From: an uncultured Pseudomonadales bacterium
GTDB taxonomy: Bacteria; Pseudomonadota; Gammaproteobacteria; Pseudomonadales; UBA7434
Assembly: GCA_905480475.1 (NCBI GenBank)
Contig: CAJQQO010000043.1
Coordinates: forward strand, 1 to 39,320
DNA: 39,320 nucleotides
Direction of reading: 5' to 3'
Shown here: in pieces, positions 16,289 to 25,736 of the stretch
How positions within the stretch are numbered: position 1 is the stretch's first letter
How the letters are laid out: every line of letters begins with the position of its first letter
Position numbers and translations under genes: made by a program
Notes under the pieces: generated by a model
Told to the model about the DNA's origin: nothing
The model's database searches: none
What the model saw: only the letters and a program-made list of their open reading frames with translations

Positions 16289-17017
16289 TCATAACTCCTC
16301 GGGCAGAGTGATTGTGACTCTACCGGTGAGCATTTCATAATCAAAATAGAAGCGAGCGTCCTCCGGCCTGTCTTCTGCACGAACGATTAGTTCATAGCGA
16401 CAGCGGTCTGAAACACTGCCATCAATGACGCTTACGCCGTATTGCGCCTTTTTACGCGAGGCTAAATCACTGCGCACCGTACTTAGCGGCGGACTTTGCA
16501 AAATATATTCAAATACTTCTTGGCAATCTTTTGCAGTTTGGCTGGTGACACTAACATCAGGATTTGTCGACTCGGTCACACTATCTAACCAGCCAAATTG
16601 ATTGACGTTAAACTCAATACCATCAATATTGACCCGATCATTCGCACCGGTAACACTTGAGCTGGAGTTTCCATCGGCTATCCACTCAGCTTTACCAATC
16701 GCAATACCGGTTGAAAATCCGCCCGCCAAACCTTGTAGCGCCGCTGCCTGCGCATTATCAATTTGATCAAAAAAGCGTGGCGCGGCAATCGCAGCCAAAA
16801 AACTGATCAATACAATAACCGCAACTAGCTCAATAAAAGTAAAACCCGCTTGTGCGCGAGCAAGCTTATTTGAAGAGCAAGGTTTTGCGCGACGCTTAAA
16901 TAGACTTTTATTTCTACATAGCAATCGAAAAGCCCGCTCTGTTATTAACGCCAACAGAGGATGTTTTTTTGCTTTAGCCAACAATATTGCTGCCACCGTT
17001 TGTCCCACCTTTTGCAT
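16289..17017 (-). CDS. mshB: MshB-like pilin with an unusually long leader
   Basis: 242 residues from the ATG at 17017; an in-frame TTG at 17029 gives 246. The pilin helix ARAQAG/FTFIELVAVIVLISFLAA starts only about 57 residues in, far longer than the 6-25-residue leaders of normal type IV prepilins. The body (PRFFDQIDNAQAAALQGLAGGFSTGIAIGKAEWIADG) is MshB-like, with cysteines DCQEV and RCRYE. The basic leader contains a mildly hydrophobic stretch (VAAILLAKA, LLALI). A downstream TTG at FRLL would give a 27-residue leader but lacks a ribosome site. mshF, which usually precedes mshB, is not present as a separate gene. Confidence 0.78.
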   Translation of the reverse strand: MQKVGQTVAAILLAKAKKHPLLALITERAFRLLCRNKSLFKRRAKPCSSNKLARAQAGFTFIELVAVIVLISFLAAIAAPRFFDQIDNAQAAALQGLAGGFSTGIAIGKAEWIADGNSSSSVTGANDRVNIDGIEFNVNQFGWLDSVTESTNPDVSVTSQTAKDCQEVFEYILQSPPLSTVRSDLASRKKAQYGVSVIDGSVSDRCRYELIVRAEDRPEDARFYFDYEMLTGRVTITLPEEL

Positions 17018-17135
17018 TTGCTTTATCAAAGCTGTTTTGAATTGCGAGACAGTTAAGCTTTACTCGCAAGTCATGAAATATTATCTACTACTATCTATCG
17101 ACTTCTATGCGTCCTATTTCTAATCGGCGTATCGA

Positions 17136-18353
17136 CTACTTCTGAACGACACTAAACATTTCCCACATCGGCAAGAAAATACCAATTGCCAGAATGCCAA
17201 CCAATACCGACATCATCACGATAAGAATCGGTTCCATATTGGCACTAAGATTTTTAATCTCGTAATCGACTTCGCGATTATAAAAATCGGCGACTTCGTT
17301 AAGCATTTCATCCACTTGGCCGGTTTGCTCACCGACCGAAACCATTTGCATCACTAAGGGGGTAAACATATCGCTATTGCCAATCGCCTGCAATAAGCTT
17401 TCACCGCGCTCAATACTTCTACGCATACCGCGTATGCGCTCACCCACCGCCGCATTACCCACCGCCGCACTGCATAACTCAACCGCTTGTATCAATGGCA
17501 CACCCGATGAAAGCATCATCGCAAAGGTGCGACAAAAACGCGCTAACACCGCTCGCTTAGTAATTGATCCCACTAAAGGAATCCTTAATTTAAATGCATC
17601 CCACTTAATTCGGCCTTCTTCTTTATCTATCCACTGATAAAAACTGACCACTGCAACAATAATGATAAATAGTAGTATCTGCCAGTAGCTAACAAAGAAG
17701 TTGGAGGTGGCTATCAGTATTCGCGTCATTAACGGCAGCTCAGCACCAAACTGACTAAAGATATCGGCAAACACCGGAATAACAAATATATTTAAAATGA
17801 CGATGGCAATACTTAAAGCAATCGCAACAAACATTGGATAACGAAACGCGCCACCAATACGACGTGCGGTTTCTTGCTCTAACTCCAAATGCTCGATTAA
17901 TTGTTTAAATGCATCTTCAAGCCGGCCACTGTTCTCACCCACTAACACCATGCTGACGTACAGTCTTGGAAAAATCTCAATATGACGACTCATAGAGGTG
18001 GATAAGGTCATGCCACTATTAAGATTTTTTTCTATTTCGTATAACACTTTTACCAAGGCGGGATTTTTTAGGGTCATCGCCAAGCCGCGAATACATTTAT
18101 TTAACGGCACACCAGCTTTGGTTAAGCTGTATAACTGTCTGGTTAGAATAATCAGTTCTTCGGCTTTAACTTTTCGGCCAAATGAAAAGCTAATACCTTC
18201 TTCGTCACTATCGGCTTTTTGCGCTTTAATCGAGATCGGATGAATACCGCCCGATAGCAATTGATGCGCTGCCGATTCTGCATTCACAGCATCAACCGCA
18301 CCGCTCACAGGAGCGCCGCTTTGGTTTCTACCGTTGTATGCAAATACTGCCAT
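17136..18353 (-). CDS. mshG: MSHA inner-membrane platform protein MshG
   Basis: 405 residues of the GspF/PilC family. Two repeated T2SSF domains are visible: LTRQLYSLTKAGVPLNKCIRGLA (about 69-91) and FCRTFAMMLSSGVPLIQAVELC (about 273-294). Membrane helices lie around 170-195, 220-240 and 375-400. The protein forms the platform in the inner membrane on which the MshE ATPase acts. The start MAVFAYNGRNQSG is typical, and the gene follows mshE by 26 bases. Confidence 0.95.
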   Translation of the reverse strand: MAVFAYNGRNQSGAPVSGAVDAVNAESAAHQLLSGGIHPISIKAQKADSDEEGISFSFGRKVKAEELIILTRQLYSLTKAGVPLNKCIRGLAMTLKNPALVKVLYEIEKNLNSGMTLSTSMSRHIEIFPRLYVSMVLVGENSGRLEDAFKQLIEHLELEQETARRIGGAFRYPMFVAIALSIAIVILNIFVIPVFADIFSQFGAELPLMTRILIATSNFFVSYWQILLFIIIVAVVSFYQWIDKEEGRIKWDAFKLRIPLVGSITKRAVLARFCRTFAMMLSSGVPLIQAVELCSAAVGNAAVGERIRGMRRSIERGESLLQAIGNSDMFTPLVMQMVSVGEQTGQVDEMLNEVADFYNREVDYEIKNLSANMEPILIVMMSVLVGILAIGIFLPMWEMFSVVQK

Positions 18354-18379
18354 CTCAATCCTAAAAAGTTGCTAGTAAT

Positions 18380-20083
18380 CTAAACCGTTTCAATTTCCGA
18401 TACACGACATACTTCATCTAAGGTAGTGACGCCTTCTCGCGCGTATTCCAATGCCGCCATATTTAATGGCACATAGTGCTCGCTAGCGTTTGCGGCATTG
18501 GCAAAGTCAGCGGCGTTATTGCGGCGTAGCGCATCCGCCATCGCTTCATCCAATTCCAAAAATTCAAATACACCAATACGACCACGATAACCCGTCATAT
18601 TGCAGCGCGAACAACCTTTGCCTCTAAAGAATTTTCCGTGCGGCTGATCACTGCCAAGCCATTGATCAAGCAGTGCGTGCTCTTGCACATTAGGTTCGTG
18701 CTCAATATGGCAAACATCACAAATACGCCGTACCAAACGCTGCGCAACCACCGCATGAACCGAGCTGGCAACCAAGTAGCCATCCACGCCCATATCGATT
18801 AATCGCATGGCACTGGAAACGGCATCATTGGTATGCAGCGTAGATAAAACTAAGTGACCGGTTAAAGCGGCACGTACCGCAATTTCAGCGGTTATCGTAT
18901 CGCGAATCTCACCAACCAATAAGACATCGGGATCTTGTCGCAAACAGGCGCGCAAAACTTTGGCAAAATCCAAACCAATTTTTTCTTGCACCTGACACTG
19001 ATTAATTCGCGGCAGCTGATATTCAACCGGGTCTTCAGCAGTAATAATTTTTCTTTCGGCGGTATTAAGATGAGATAAAGCCCCATAAAGCGTGGTGGTT
19101 TTACCACTACCGGTTGGACCGGTAACCAAAATCAAACCGTGCGGTTGATGCAGTGAATGCACAAAACGCTCTTGCATCTCAGGTCGCATACCAATTTTAT
19201 TGATATCCAAATTGCCCGCTGAGTTATCGAGCAAACGCATAACAACGGACTCGCCATTTTGAGTTGGCAAAGTAGACATACGCACATCGACCACATGATT
19301 TTTCACTTTAATATTAAAGCGTCCATCTTGCGGCAAACGTTTTTCTGAAATATTTAAACCCGACATTAACTTTAAACGCAAAACCAAGGCACTGGCGATA
19401 CGCTTTTCATTCATAACCTGCTCTTGCAATACGCCATCAACCCGCTGACGTATTCTTAAAACAGTATCGTCTGGTTCGATATGAATATCCGAAGCTTTTA
19501 CTTGCACCGCATCCTCAAAAATTGAATGCAGCAAGCGAACGATTGGCGCATCTTCTGCGTCCTCGGTATCAAAATTATCGAGGTCAAACGCCTGTTCTTC
19601 TAATTCATCACCCAGCTCTTCGGCCAAGCTAACAATCTCATCGGTACGCCGATAGAGCATATCTAGAGATTCTAATAATTCAGATTCACGCACGACAGCC
19701 AATGTAATAGGCCGACCTAACGCACGGGCGATATCATCGAAGCCAAATATATCCGTAGGGTCGGCCATGCCAACCAATAACTCACCTTCGGTTTCAGCTA
19801 ACGCAATCGCTCGATAACGACGTGCGGTAATCTCAGGTAGAAGGCGAGTAATTTCGGGTTGGAAATGAAATTCTTTCAGCCGTAAAAACGGTACACCTAG
19901 TTGCTGTGATAGCAACTCGAGCAGTTTATCTTCTTCGACAAAACCCAAGTCGATTAAAGTTCTACCCAGCTTGGTCCCGCTAAGCTTTTGTTCTTGCAAA
20001 GCAAACTCTAATTGCTGTTCGGTGATAATGCTGTGTTGAATCAGCAAATCACCCATTCGTATTTTTTTTGGCTTCTCGCTCAT
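18380..20083 (-). CDS. mshE: MSHA assembly ATPase MshE
   Basis: 567 residues. The N-terminal MshEN region holds two tandem motifs, IRMGDLLIQHSIITEQQL (about 8-25) and TKLGRTLIDLGFVEEDKL (about 37-54), which match the cyclic di-GMP-binding RLGxxL-type motifs described for MshE. The GspE/PilB ATPase domain has Walker A GPTGSGKTT (322-330), Walker B with LLVGEIRD (388-395) and a His box (TGHLVLSTLHTND). The zinc-binding tetracysteine C455/C458 and C491/C494 is intact. It powers pilus extension and is probably controlled by cyclic di-GMP. It lies 30 bases after mshN. Confidence 0.96.
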   Translation of the reverse strand: MSEKPKKIRMGDLLIQHSIITEQQLEFALQEQKLSGTKLGRTLIDLGFVEEDKLLELLSQQLGVPFLRLKEFHFQPEITRLLPEITARRYRAIALAETEGELLVGMADPTDIFGFDDIARALGRPITLAVVRESELLESLDMLYRRTDEIVSLAEELGDELEEQAFDLDNFDTEDAEDAPIVRLLHSIFEDAVQVKASDIHIEPDDTVLRIRQRVDGVLQEQVMNEKRIASALVLRLKLMSGLNISEKRLPQDGRFNIKVKNHVVDVRMSTLPTQNGESVVMRLLDNSAGNLDINKIGMRPEMQERFVHSLHQPHGLILVTGPTGSGKTTTLYGALSHLNTAERKIITAEDPVEYQLPRINQCQVQEKIGLDFAKVLRACLRQDPDVLLVGEIRDTITAEIAVRAALTGHLVLSTLHTNDAVSSAMRLIDMGVDGYLVASSVHAVVAQRLVRRICDVCHIEHEPNVQEHALLDQWLGSDQPHGKFFRGKGCSRCNMTGYRGRIGVFEFLELDEAMADALRRNNAADFANAANASEHYVPLNMAALEYAREGVTTLDEVCRVSEIETV

Positions 20084-20113
20084 TAACGCTGTTCCAGTCT
20101 CGTATCGTCGACG

Positions 20114-21298
20114 CTAAAGCTGAGCTATGCGACGTGACGCATAAAGGCTTAGCTTATCGGGCAAGTCAGTGGCAAACATCGCTTTGCGATAAGCTTGCTT
20201 GGCTTCGCTAAATTTTGCATCGGCATCTAATGAAGTTGCCAATCCCATCCACCAACGCGAACGCTGATTGTCGTATTGCAATAATTGTCGATAACTTTCG
20301 GCTGCATCGGCATAGTTACCTTGCGTCTGTAATATCGCTGCTCGCATTTCGGTAAAGCCAGCGTCGCGATTAACCGGTATTGCCAGACGATCAAGCCGCT
20401 CTAAGGCTTGACTAAAGTTTTGCTGCGCCATTGATAGACGCACTTGCAGCTTGGCAAGCTCTAAATAATCAGGATTGGCTTGCTGGTAGTCTTGCAGTAA
20501 ATTACTGGCTTGCTGATAAGACTGAGTTTCGATTAACAAAGACGCATATAAGCTGGCACTTTGAATTTTGCTCACATCACCAGCAAGCTTTTCTTGTAAG
20601 TAATTAATAGCCGACGCCGACAAACCGCTTGAAAGCAATCGCTCAGCCTGACTTTTTATTTGCAAATCCACTTCCGCATTACTTAGGGGGCGTGTCGTTT
20701 TAACATCAAGCGTAGCGACACTATTAGCCGATTGAATTAAGCGACGGCTCTCGCCACTTGCAGCAACGGTATCAGTATTTTTAATCGCAGGAGTGTTTCT
20801 CTCAATGGCTTTTGTTTCGACCGCAGCTAACTTGACGGCTACCGGTTTGGACTCAGTATTGACTGGGACAGCCTGATTAACTGCGACCGTCTCAATATTG
20901 GATTCAACAGCACTCTTAACAATCGCTTGAGACTCGACGACAGTCTTTTCTATGTTGGCTGAGTTATTTTCTATCGGTGTTTGGATTGCTATCGGCTCCT
21001 TACTAGCTATAGGCATCGCCGCGCTTGTCGCAAGTTGATTTATTTCTTCGCTAAGCGGTTCAGCTTGAACAAAGCTTAACGGTGGCTTTGGTGCTAAAAA
21101 GCTATAAGCCGCCCAAGCCATTGCCAAGCCACATAGCATTACTAGAAGCAGCAATAATCTTGACGCCCATTTAGATTGGGATTGTTGCTTGCCATAAAGT
21201 TGTTCAGCGGCCGCAAATAAAGGCAATTCGCCACGCTTATCCACTGCAGGCTTTTGCTCTGCATCCAGATCACGGACCATTTGAGCGACCAGGCTCAT
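20114..21298 (-). CDS. mshN: MSHA biogenesis TPR protein MshN
   Basis: 394 residues. A short cytoplasmic N-terminus is followed by one membrane helix (about 46-68), then a low-complexity Ala/Val/Glu/Ser-rich linker (about 75-190), then TPR repeats (about 205-394, for example LQTQGNYADAAESYRQLLQY). The topology puts the TPR part in the periplasm, where MshN is thought to link the inner-membrane complex with the MshL secretin. The ATG overlaps the mshM stop (ATGA), indicating coupling. Confidence 0.9.
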   Translation of the reverse strand: MSLVAQMVRDLDAEQKPAVDKRGELPLFAAAEQLYGKQQSQSKWASRLLLLLVMLCGLAMAWAAYSFLAPKPPLSFVQAEPLSEEINQLATSAAMPIASKEPIAIQTPIENNSANIEKTVVESQAIVKSAVESNIETVAVNQAVPVNTESKPVAVKLAAVETKAIERNTPAIKNTDTVAASGESRRLIQSANSVATLDVKTTRPLSNAEVDLQIKSQAERLLSSGLSASAINYLQEKLAGDVSKIQSASLYASLLIETQSYQQASNLLQDYQQANPDYLELAKLQVRLSMAQQNFSQALERLDRLAIPVNRDAGFTEMRAAILQTQGNYADAAESYRQLLQYDNQRSRWWMGLATSLDADAKFSEAKQAYRKAMFATDLPDKLSLYASRRIAQL

Positions 21299-22218
21299 AA
21301 GCTCAACCCTGACAAACGATCTAACAATTCCATCACGCTTAACGCTGCAAACGGAACGGCTACACCAATGGCCGCAGCGCGACCAAAAGAAAAGGGAACC
21401 AAACGCGGCCTTGAGACACTTTCCGTATCGTCAATCGCCGCATAAACAAATTGTTTATTGACGCTATTGGCTTTTTTGCCAAAGGCACACATCATGGCTT
21501 TATGCGCAAGTACATTAATCAATCGCGGGATGCCACCGCTGGCGCGCGTAATCGCCTTAATCGCTTTGGGTTCAAATAATTCCGGGCCGCTATAACCCGC
21601 TTTTACCAAACGATGGGTCAGATAATCTTTTACTTCCTCATCGACCAAGGGTTGTAAGCCGTATGAAAAAGTGACTCGTTGTAATAATTGTCGCAAAGCT
21701 GGCTGACCTAAAATCACATCTAATTCAGGCTGACCAAATAAAACCACTTGCAGTAGCTTAAATTTTTCCGTTTCAAGATTAGTCACCAAGCGCAAGGCTT
21801 CTAATGTTTCGGCCGGCATTGATTGTGCTTCGTCGACAATCAATATGACTTTATGGCCTAGCACCGCAAGCTGTACCAATTCATCTTCAATAATTTTTAA
21901 CACAACATGCGAGTTTGCTTCATTCATACGGATACCCAGCTCGTGAGCAATCGCATGAAACAATCCTTCCGGTGATAAATACGGATTAGGAATATAAATA
22001 GGCATATAATTATTCGGCAGTGCCGATAGCAAACGGCGGCACAACATTGTTTTACCAGTGCCCACTTCGCCGACAATTTTTAGAAAGCCTTCACCCTGCT
22101 GAATACAAATATCCAACACCGTGCTAGCCTCGGCGTGCCAGGTCGAGTTTAAATAGAACTGCGTATCCGGTGTTAAACAAAAAGGCAGTTCACGGAGTCC
22201 AAAATGGCTTTCGTACAT
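21295..22218 (-). CDS. mshM: MSHA biogenesis AAA ATPase MshM (ExeA-like)
   Basis: 307 residues. The YESHFGLRELPFCLTPDTQFY start is the hallmark of the ExeA/MshM family. Walker A GEVGTGKT is at 50-57 and Walker B VILIVDEAQ at 124-132; the sensor region includes LFGQPELD. It ends in a weakly hydrophobic tail (about 277-298) that may touch the membrane. ExeA-type ATPases help insert or assemble secretins in the cell wall, so this protein is expected to help MshL. It lies 13 bases after mshL. Confidence 0.93.
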   Translation of the reverse strand: MYESHFGLRELPFCLTPDTQFYLNSTWHAEASTVLDICIQQGEGFLKIVGEVGTGKTMLCRRLLSALPNNYMPIYIPNPYLSPEGLFHAIAHELGIRMNEANSHVVLKIIEDELVQLAVLGHKVILIVDEAQSMPAETLEALRLVTNLETEKFKLLQVVLFGQPELDVILGQPALRQLLQRVTFSYGLQPLVDEEVKDYLTHRLVKAGYSGPELFEPKAIKAITRASGGIPRLINVLAHKAMMCAFGKKANSVNKQFVYAAIDDTESVSRPRLVPFSFGRAAAIGVAVPFAALSVMELLDRLSGLSL

Positions 22219-22231
22219 TTATACCACCCGC

Positions 22232-23956
22232 TTATTTGCTATCTTTTTTGAGATTACTGATTTCTGAATGCATATCGGAGAACCGATCCAAACTGTCAGA
22301 GATCATTTCTTTATTCACGCTATCGGAAAACACTCGGGGTCTAAGCAAAATAACCAACTCGCGCTTGGTGCTGCGCTGATCTTTTTGCTTAAAAGCATTT
22401 CCAAAAAATGGCACCTTGCTAACCCAGGGCGTGGCCGCATTATTATCTGACGATATATTTTGAATTAGACCGCCGATAACAACCACCTGATCGCTTTGTG
22501 CGTAAATAATGCTATCGGATTCACGAATACTGCTTCGCGCAAGTGGTAAATCAAATTGCTGATCACCAACTTTAAACGAGCGCTGCTGCTCAACGACTTC
22601 ACTGACCGTTGGATGCACATGCAAGACAATAGAATCGTCGGCGCTAATTTGCGGGGTAACATCGAGCGCAATACCCGAGAAGAACGGTGTTAGCTCAACA
22701 CTAGGCGCGCTAACCGCCCCACCACCAACCGAGCTGGTAATATTATTAGTAACTTCAGTAACAAAGAACTCATCGCTACCGACTTTAATCACGGCTTTTT
22801 GATTATTGACCGTAGAGATACGCGGGCTTGAAAGTACTTGCACCGTGCCCTGTGTTTCTAACAGATCAATTATGCCGGTAAAATCATTAAGGCTTAGCGT
22901 TAAACCAAAAATTCCGGTGGCTGTACTAGCACTGCGGATACCGGTAACGCCAGGAATAGCAATTAAACCCTCACCGCCAGCATCGGCAATAGTCGCAGAT
23001 CCTTGTGAGCCAACAATAGTTTTTCCCGCCGAAGGTTCACCAATAGCGGTCCAGTTAATACCGGATTGAAAATCATCGTTAAGCGTGACTTCCAGAATTT
23101 TTGCCTCCAGAATAACCTGACGCTTCATGATTAATTCTGCCGCGTCTAGATATTCTTTTACAACATCAATCTCTGCTGGCATCGCTCTGACAATAACCAT
23201 TCCGGATTGCGGCGTGACAATAACGCGTCTATCGTCGCCATTACCAATTAAGAGGCTAAGGTTTTCTCTTAAATCGCCCCAAAAGTCTGAACGGCCCGAG
23301 GTAAGAATTTGCGTGCCTACCAAACTGCCACCGGTTGAGCTACCACCTGAATCATCGTCAACCGAGTTGGTACCAGAACTGTTAGACGAGTTAGACGATT
23401 CAGAATCGCTAACACTACCACTCGATACGCGGGTTTCTGATGAACCTTGGCGACGAACATTAAGGTAATTAATTTTAAATACTTCTGTTCGAATACCGGC
23501 AGGTAAGATCTGGTAAAGACTGCCGTTGCGCTCGACCGGATAACCATAAATATCGCTAATCACATTTAGCACTTCAGGCACTGTGACGTTTTGCAAATCT
23601 AAACTGATTTCACCGGCTACGTCCGGATGCACCACGACGTTATACGGCGTACCTTTTACCAAACCTAAGAATAGCGCTTTGGCATTAGCGTCACTGACAC
23701 TAACATCAAACCGTGGCTCAGGCGCCCTGGTCGACGTCGCACCGGTTAGCGGCGGCAACAAACCTTCAAGCACGCTATCTGGCGGCGGCATACCGGCAGA
23801 AGTAGCCGCTGCATTTTGTTTCGCGACTTCCAATGCTTCAGTAATTGCTGTCACCGGCTCGTCATTCATTGAACGTTTGGGCGCAATTGACTGACAACCT
23901 AAAGGTGCAATCAGTGCGACACAAACACAAAGCTTAAATAAGCGTGAGTTCACCAT
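22232..23956 (-). CDS. mshL: MSHA outer-membrane secretin MshL
   Basis: 574 residues. The signal ends at Cys21 (IAPLGC), an imperfect lipobox, so it is probably a lipoprotein. An STN-like N domain (about 80-150, ISLDLQNVTVPEVLNVISD) and a secretin N1 region (about 165-270) are interrupted by a Ser/Gly/Asp-rich linker near 175-215. The secretin core (about 275-545) has the conserved VQVLSSPRISTVNNQKAVIKVG and VVIGGLIQ motifs. It forms the outer-membrane pore for the pilus. Its ATG shares one base with the mshK stop. Confidence 0.95.
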   Translation of the reverse strand: MVNSRLFKLCVCVALIAPLGCQSIAPKRSMNDEPVTAITEALEVAKQNAAATSAGMPPPDSVLEGLLPPLTGATSTRAPEPRFDVSVSDANAKALFLGLVKGTPYNVVVHPDVAGEISLDLQNVTVPEVLNVISDIYGYPVERNGSLYQILPAGIRTEVFKINYLNVRRQGSSETRVSSGSVSDSESSNSSNSSGTNSVDDDSGGSSTGGSLVGTQILTSGRSDFWGDLRENLSLLIGNGDDRRVIVTPQSGMVIVRAMPAEIDVVKEYLDAAELIMKRQVILEAKILEVTLNDDFQSGINWTAIGEPSAGKTIVGSQGSATIADAGGEGLIAIPGVTGIRSASTATGIFGLTLSLNDFTGIIDLLETQGTVQVLSSPRISTVNNQKAVIKVGSDEFFVTEVTNNITSSVGGGAVSAPSVELTPFFSGIALDVTPQISADDSIVLHVHPTVSEVVEQQRSFKVGDQQFDLPLARSSIRESDSIIYAQSDQVVVIGGLIQNISSDNNAATPWVSKVPFFGNAFKQKDQRSTKRELVILLRPRVFSDSVNKEMISDSLDRFSDMHSEISNLKKDSK

Positions 23957-24321
23957 TATTGTTTTTCCGCTCGCTTTTTAAAGGATGGGATGATGAGTTT
24001 AAGAACATGGCGTTTTTCACCTTGGATAACTACGCGATCAGCATTGATCGCAACAAGCTTACCCAATTTGGTGTTATCACCTTCATTAAAACTACGGCCA
24101 TTGATAATGGCTACTTTTCTACCACTACCAAGTAAAATTGATTCAAGTCGATAGCTTTGCGCGGGATTACTGCTTTGCTGTCGATAGCCGGTTGGCCGTG
24201 TCGGGTCAGCAATATCTGCAAACGATTTCGCAGCAATCATTGGCGCCGTTAAGATCAGCACAGTTAACGCAGTCATCAATACTGTTTTACCGGCACTATA
24301 AATTTTTTGCATATTAAACAC
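23956..24321 (-). CDS. mshK: MSHA biogenesis protein MshK
   Basis: 121 residues with an export signal (hydrophobic about 15-32). The mature protein opens with ADPTRPTGY, then LESILLGSGRKVAIINGRSFNEGD, the compact PilP/GspC-like periplasmic beta domain of MshK. It is expected to bind the secretin and link it to MshJ and MshN. It overlaps mshJ by eight bases at its start and mshL by one at its end, so it lies inside the coupled operon. Confidence 0.88.
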   Translation of the reverse strand: MFNMQKIYSAGKTVLMTALTVLILTAPMIAAKSFADIADPTRPTGYRQQSSNPAQSYRLESILLGSGRKVAIINGRSFNEGDNTKLGKLVAINADRVVIQGEKRHVLKLIIPSFKKRAEKQ

Positions 24322-25033
24322 CCAGCCAATCTCTTTCTGTACTGTAGGTATACACTTCCAATGTCACGGTACCGATAGGATATTCATCGACCTGAAACGA
24401 TAATGCATCCCACTGGAAGCGCCATTGCAATTGCTCTAGTCGTTTTAAATAATCCAAGGTTGCCAGATAGCTACCTTGCAACTGCATTTCAACACCGTGA
24501 CGATACAATAAGGTTTTATCATCGGAATCAACGACCTGCTGTTCACCTTGACGATCCGAACTGCTGTTACGAGTTTTTTTCTCGGCTGAGCTGTCCGCAT
24601 CGCTAATACCCGTCACAACCTCAACGGGCTTGTTTTCCAATTTCATTAAGGTGAGCTTTTCACTGTTGTTAAGAATTTCTTCCAATACTTGCGGCATTAA
24701 GGTCGCAGGAATAAACCCGCTAGCTGCTGACGATAACTCTTCATCTACTTTGGCTAATTTGTCATTAAGCTGTTGCTGTTCACGCGCAATCGCTTGACGA
24801 CCACCGCTAAGCGACTCCATTAAATCCTGCACTTCACTTTCAGCATCGAGATTACGCTCGGCGATTGATTCCAACTGACTAGTCTGACGGTTACTTTTAT
24901 CTAATACCGCGCCAAAAAATAATAATTCGCATAAGCCATAAACCAGTACGACAATAACCAATAAAATAATCACCCGCTCGCGTAGGGTTTTACCGTTAAC
25001 AAATAGGCTAAACTTTTCCCAATATTCGTTCAT
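24314..25033 (-). CDS. mshJ: MSHA biogenesis protein MshJ (PilO-like)
   Basis: 239 residues. A short cytoplasmic N-terminus, one membrane helix (about 20-40), a coiled coil (about 44-100, KSNRQTSQLESIAERNLDAE) and a small ferredoxin-like periplasmic domain (about 170-239) match PilO/GspM proteins. The acidic and charged stretch SDADSSAEKKTRNSSSDRQGE is a disordered insert. It partners with the PilN-like protein encoded just upstream, whose stop overlaps the mshJ ATG by four bases. Confidence 0.88.
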   Translation of the reverse strand: MNEYWEKFSLFVNGKTLRERVIILLVIVVLVYGLCELLFFGAVLDKSNRQTSQLESIAERNLDAESEVQDLMESLSGGRQAIAREQQQLNDKLAKVDEELSSAASGFIPATLMPQVLEEILNNSEKLTLMKLENKPVEVVTGISDADSSAEKKTRNSSSDRQGEQQVVDSDDKTLLYRHGVEMQLQGSYLATLDYLKRLEQLQWRFQWDALSFQVDEYPIGTVTLEVYTYSTERDWLGV

Positions 25034-25632
25034 GCGTCATCACCTTCGCTAACTTGATCAGGCACTACGGTGATTTCAAAACGCATTTCATCCTCTGACG
25101 TTTCAATATCTTCAATGCGCATCAACTGAAAACGTAAACCACTAAATACCGGCTCTTTACCTAAGTCCTGCAAGTAGCGCGGCAGCAATGAAGCTTTTCG
25201 CATTTCGCCTCTTAGGGAAATTTGTGTACCACCGGCGCGCAACTCAATATGATTTAACCACAGGCCAGTTAATTGCTGTCGGCCTAGACCGGCCATATGT
25301 TCTGAAAATCCATCACCAATATCTTCGCGACGATTTGATAGTGATAAAAGTATTTGTCGTCTTTCTTTTATAAGACGTTTTAAACGATCAACCGCGCGTG
25401 AATCGGCAGTGCCTGTTGCGCGCAGCTGTGTTAGCTGCTCTTCTAGCTGCTGCTCTTTTCGCTCAGCTTTTTGAAGCTCGCCAGCGCTCTGACTGCTGTT
25501 GTAAAACATGACAGCACTCATAAGCAGCATCAACAAAAAAGTCGCTGTTGCGGCAATACCAATATGCATCGCTGAAACTGCAAGAGCTTCGCGCTTATCA
25601 AGATGATCGAATAAATTGACCGCTTGCTGCAT
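25030..25632 (-). CDS. mshI2: PilN-like MSHA biogenesis protein (MshI2)
   Basis: 200 residues. The N-terminus QQAVNLFDHLDKREALAVS matches the cytoplasmic PilN peptide that docks into PilM. A membrane helix (about 22-44), a coiled coil (about 48-95) and a PilN periplasmic domain follow. It would recruit the MshI (PilM-like) protein to the inner membrane. The ATG shares one base with the stop of the 34-residue ORF upstream (TAATG). The symbol follows the Shewanella naming and is less secure than the family call. Confidence 0.82.
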   Translation of the reverse strand: MQQAVNLFDHLDKREALAVSAMHIGIAATATFLLMLLMSAVMFYNSSQSAGELQKAERKEQQLEEQLTQLRATGTADSRAVDRLKRLIKERRQILLSLSNRREDIGDGFSEHMAGLGRQQLTGLWLNHIELRAGGTQISLRGEMRKASLLPRYLQDLGKEPVFSGLRFQLMRIEDIETSEDEMRFEITVVPDQVSEGDDA

Positions 25633-25736
25633 TAATTTTTACCCGCTTGGTTTAAGCTGTTTTTGCTGACGCTTATTATTAATATTGCCATTGATACGGT
25701 AAGCGCTGTTGTTGACTGCAAGAATATTTTCATCAT
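25632..25736 (-). CDS. Coupled 34-residue membrane micro-ORF between mshI and mshI2
   Basis: This frame fits exactly between mshI and the PilN-like gene. Its ATG-ATG start overlaps the mshI stop by one base (TAATG) and its TAA overlaps the next ATG by one base (TAATG). The product begins MMKIFLQSTTALTV, has one hydrophobic segment (about 9-23) and a short polar tail ending QAGKN. It resembles neither a pilin nor a known Msh protein that I recognise. The double stop-start overlap makes translation by coupled ribosomes likely. A single-pass membrane peptide helping the PilM/PilN complex, or merely a translational relay, are both possible. Confidence 0.6.
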   Translation of the reverse strand: MMKIFLQSTTALTVSMAILIISVSKNSLNQAGKN

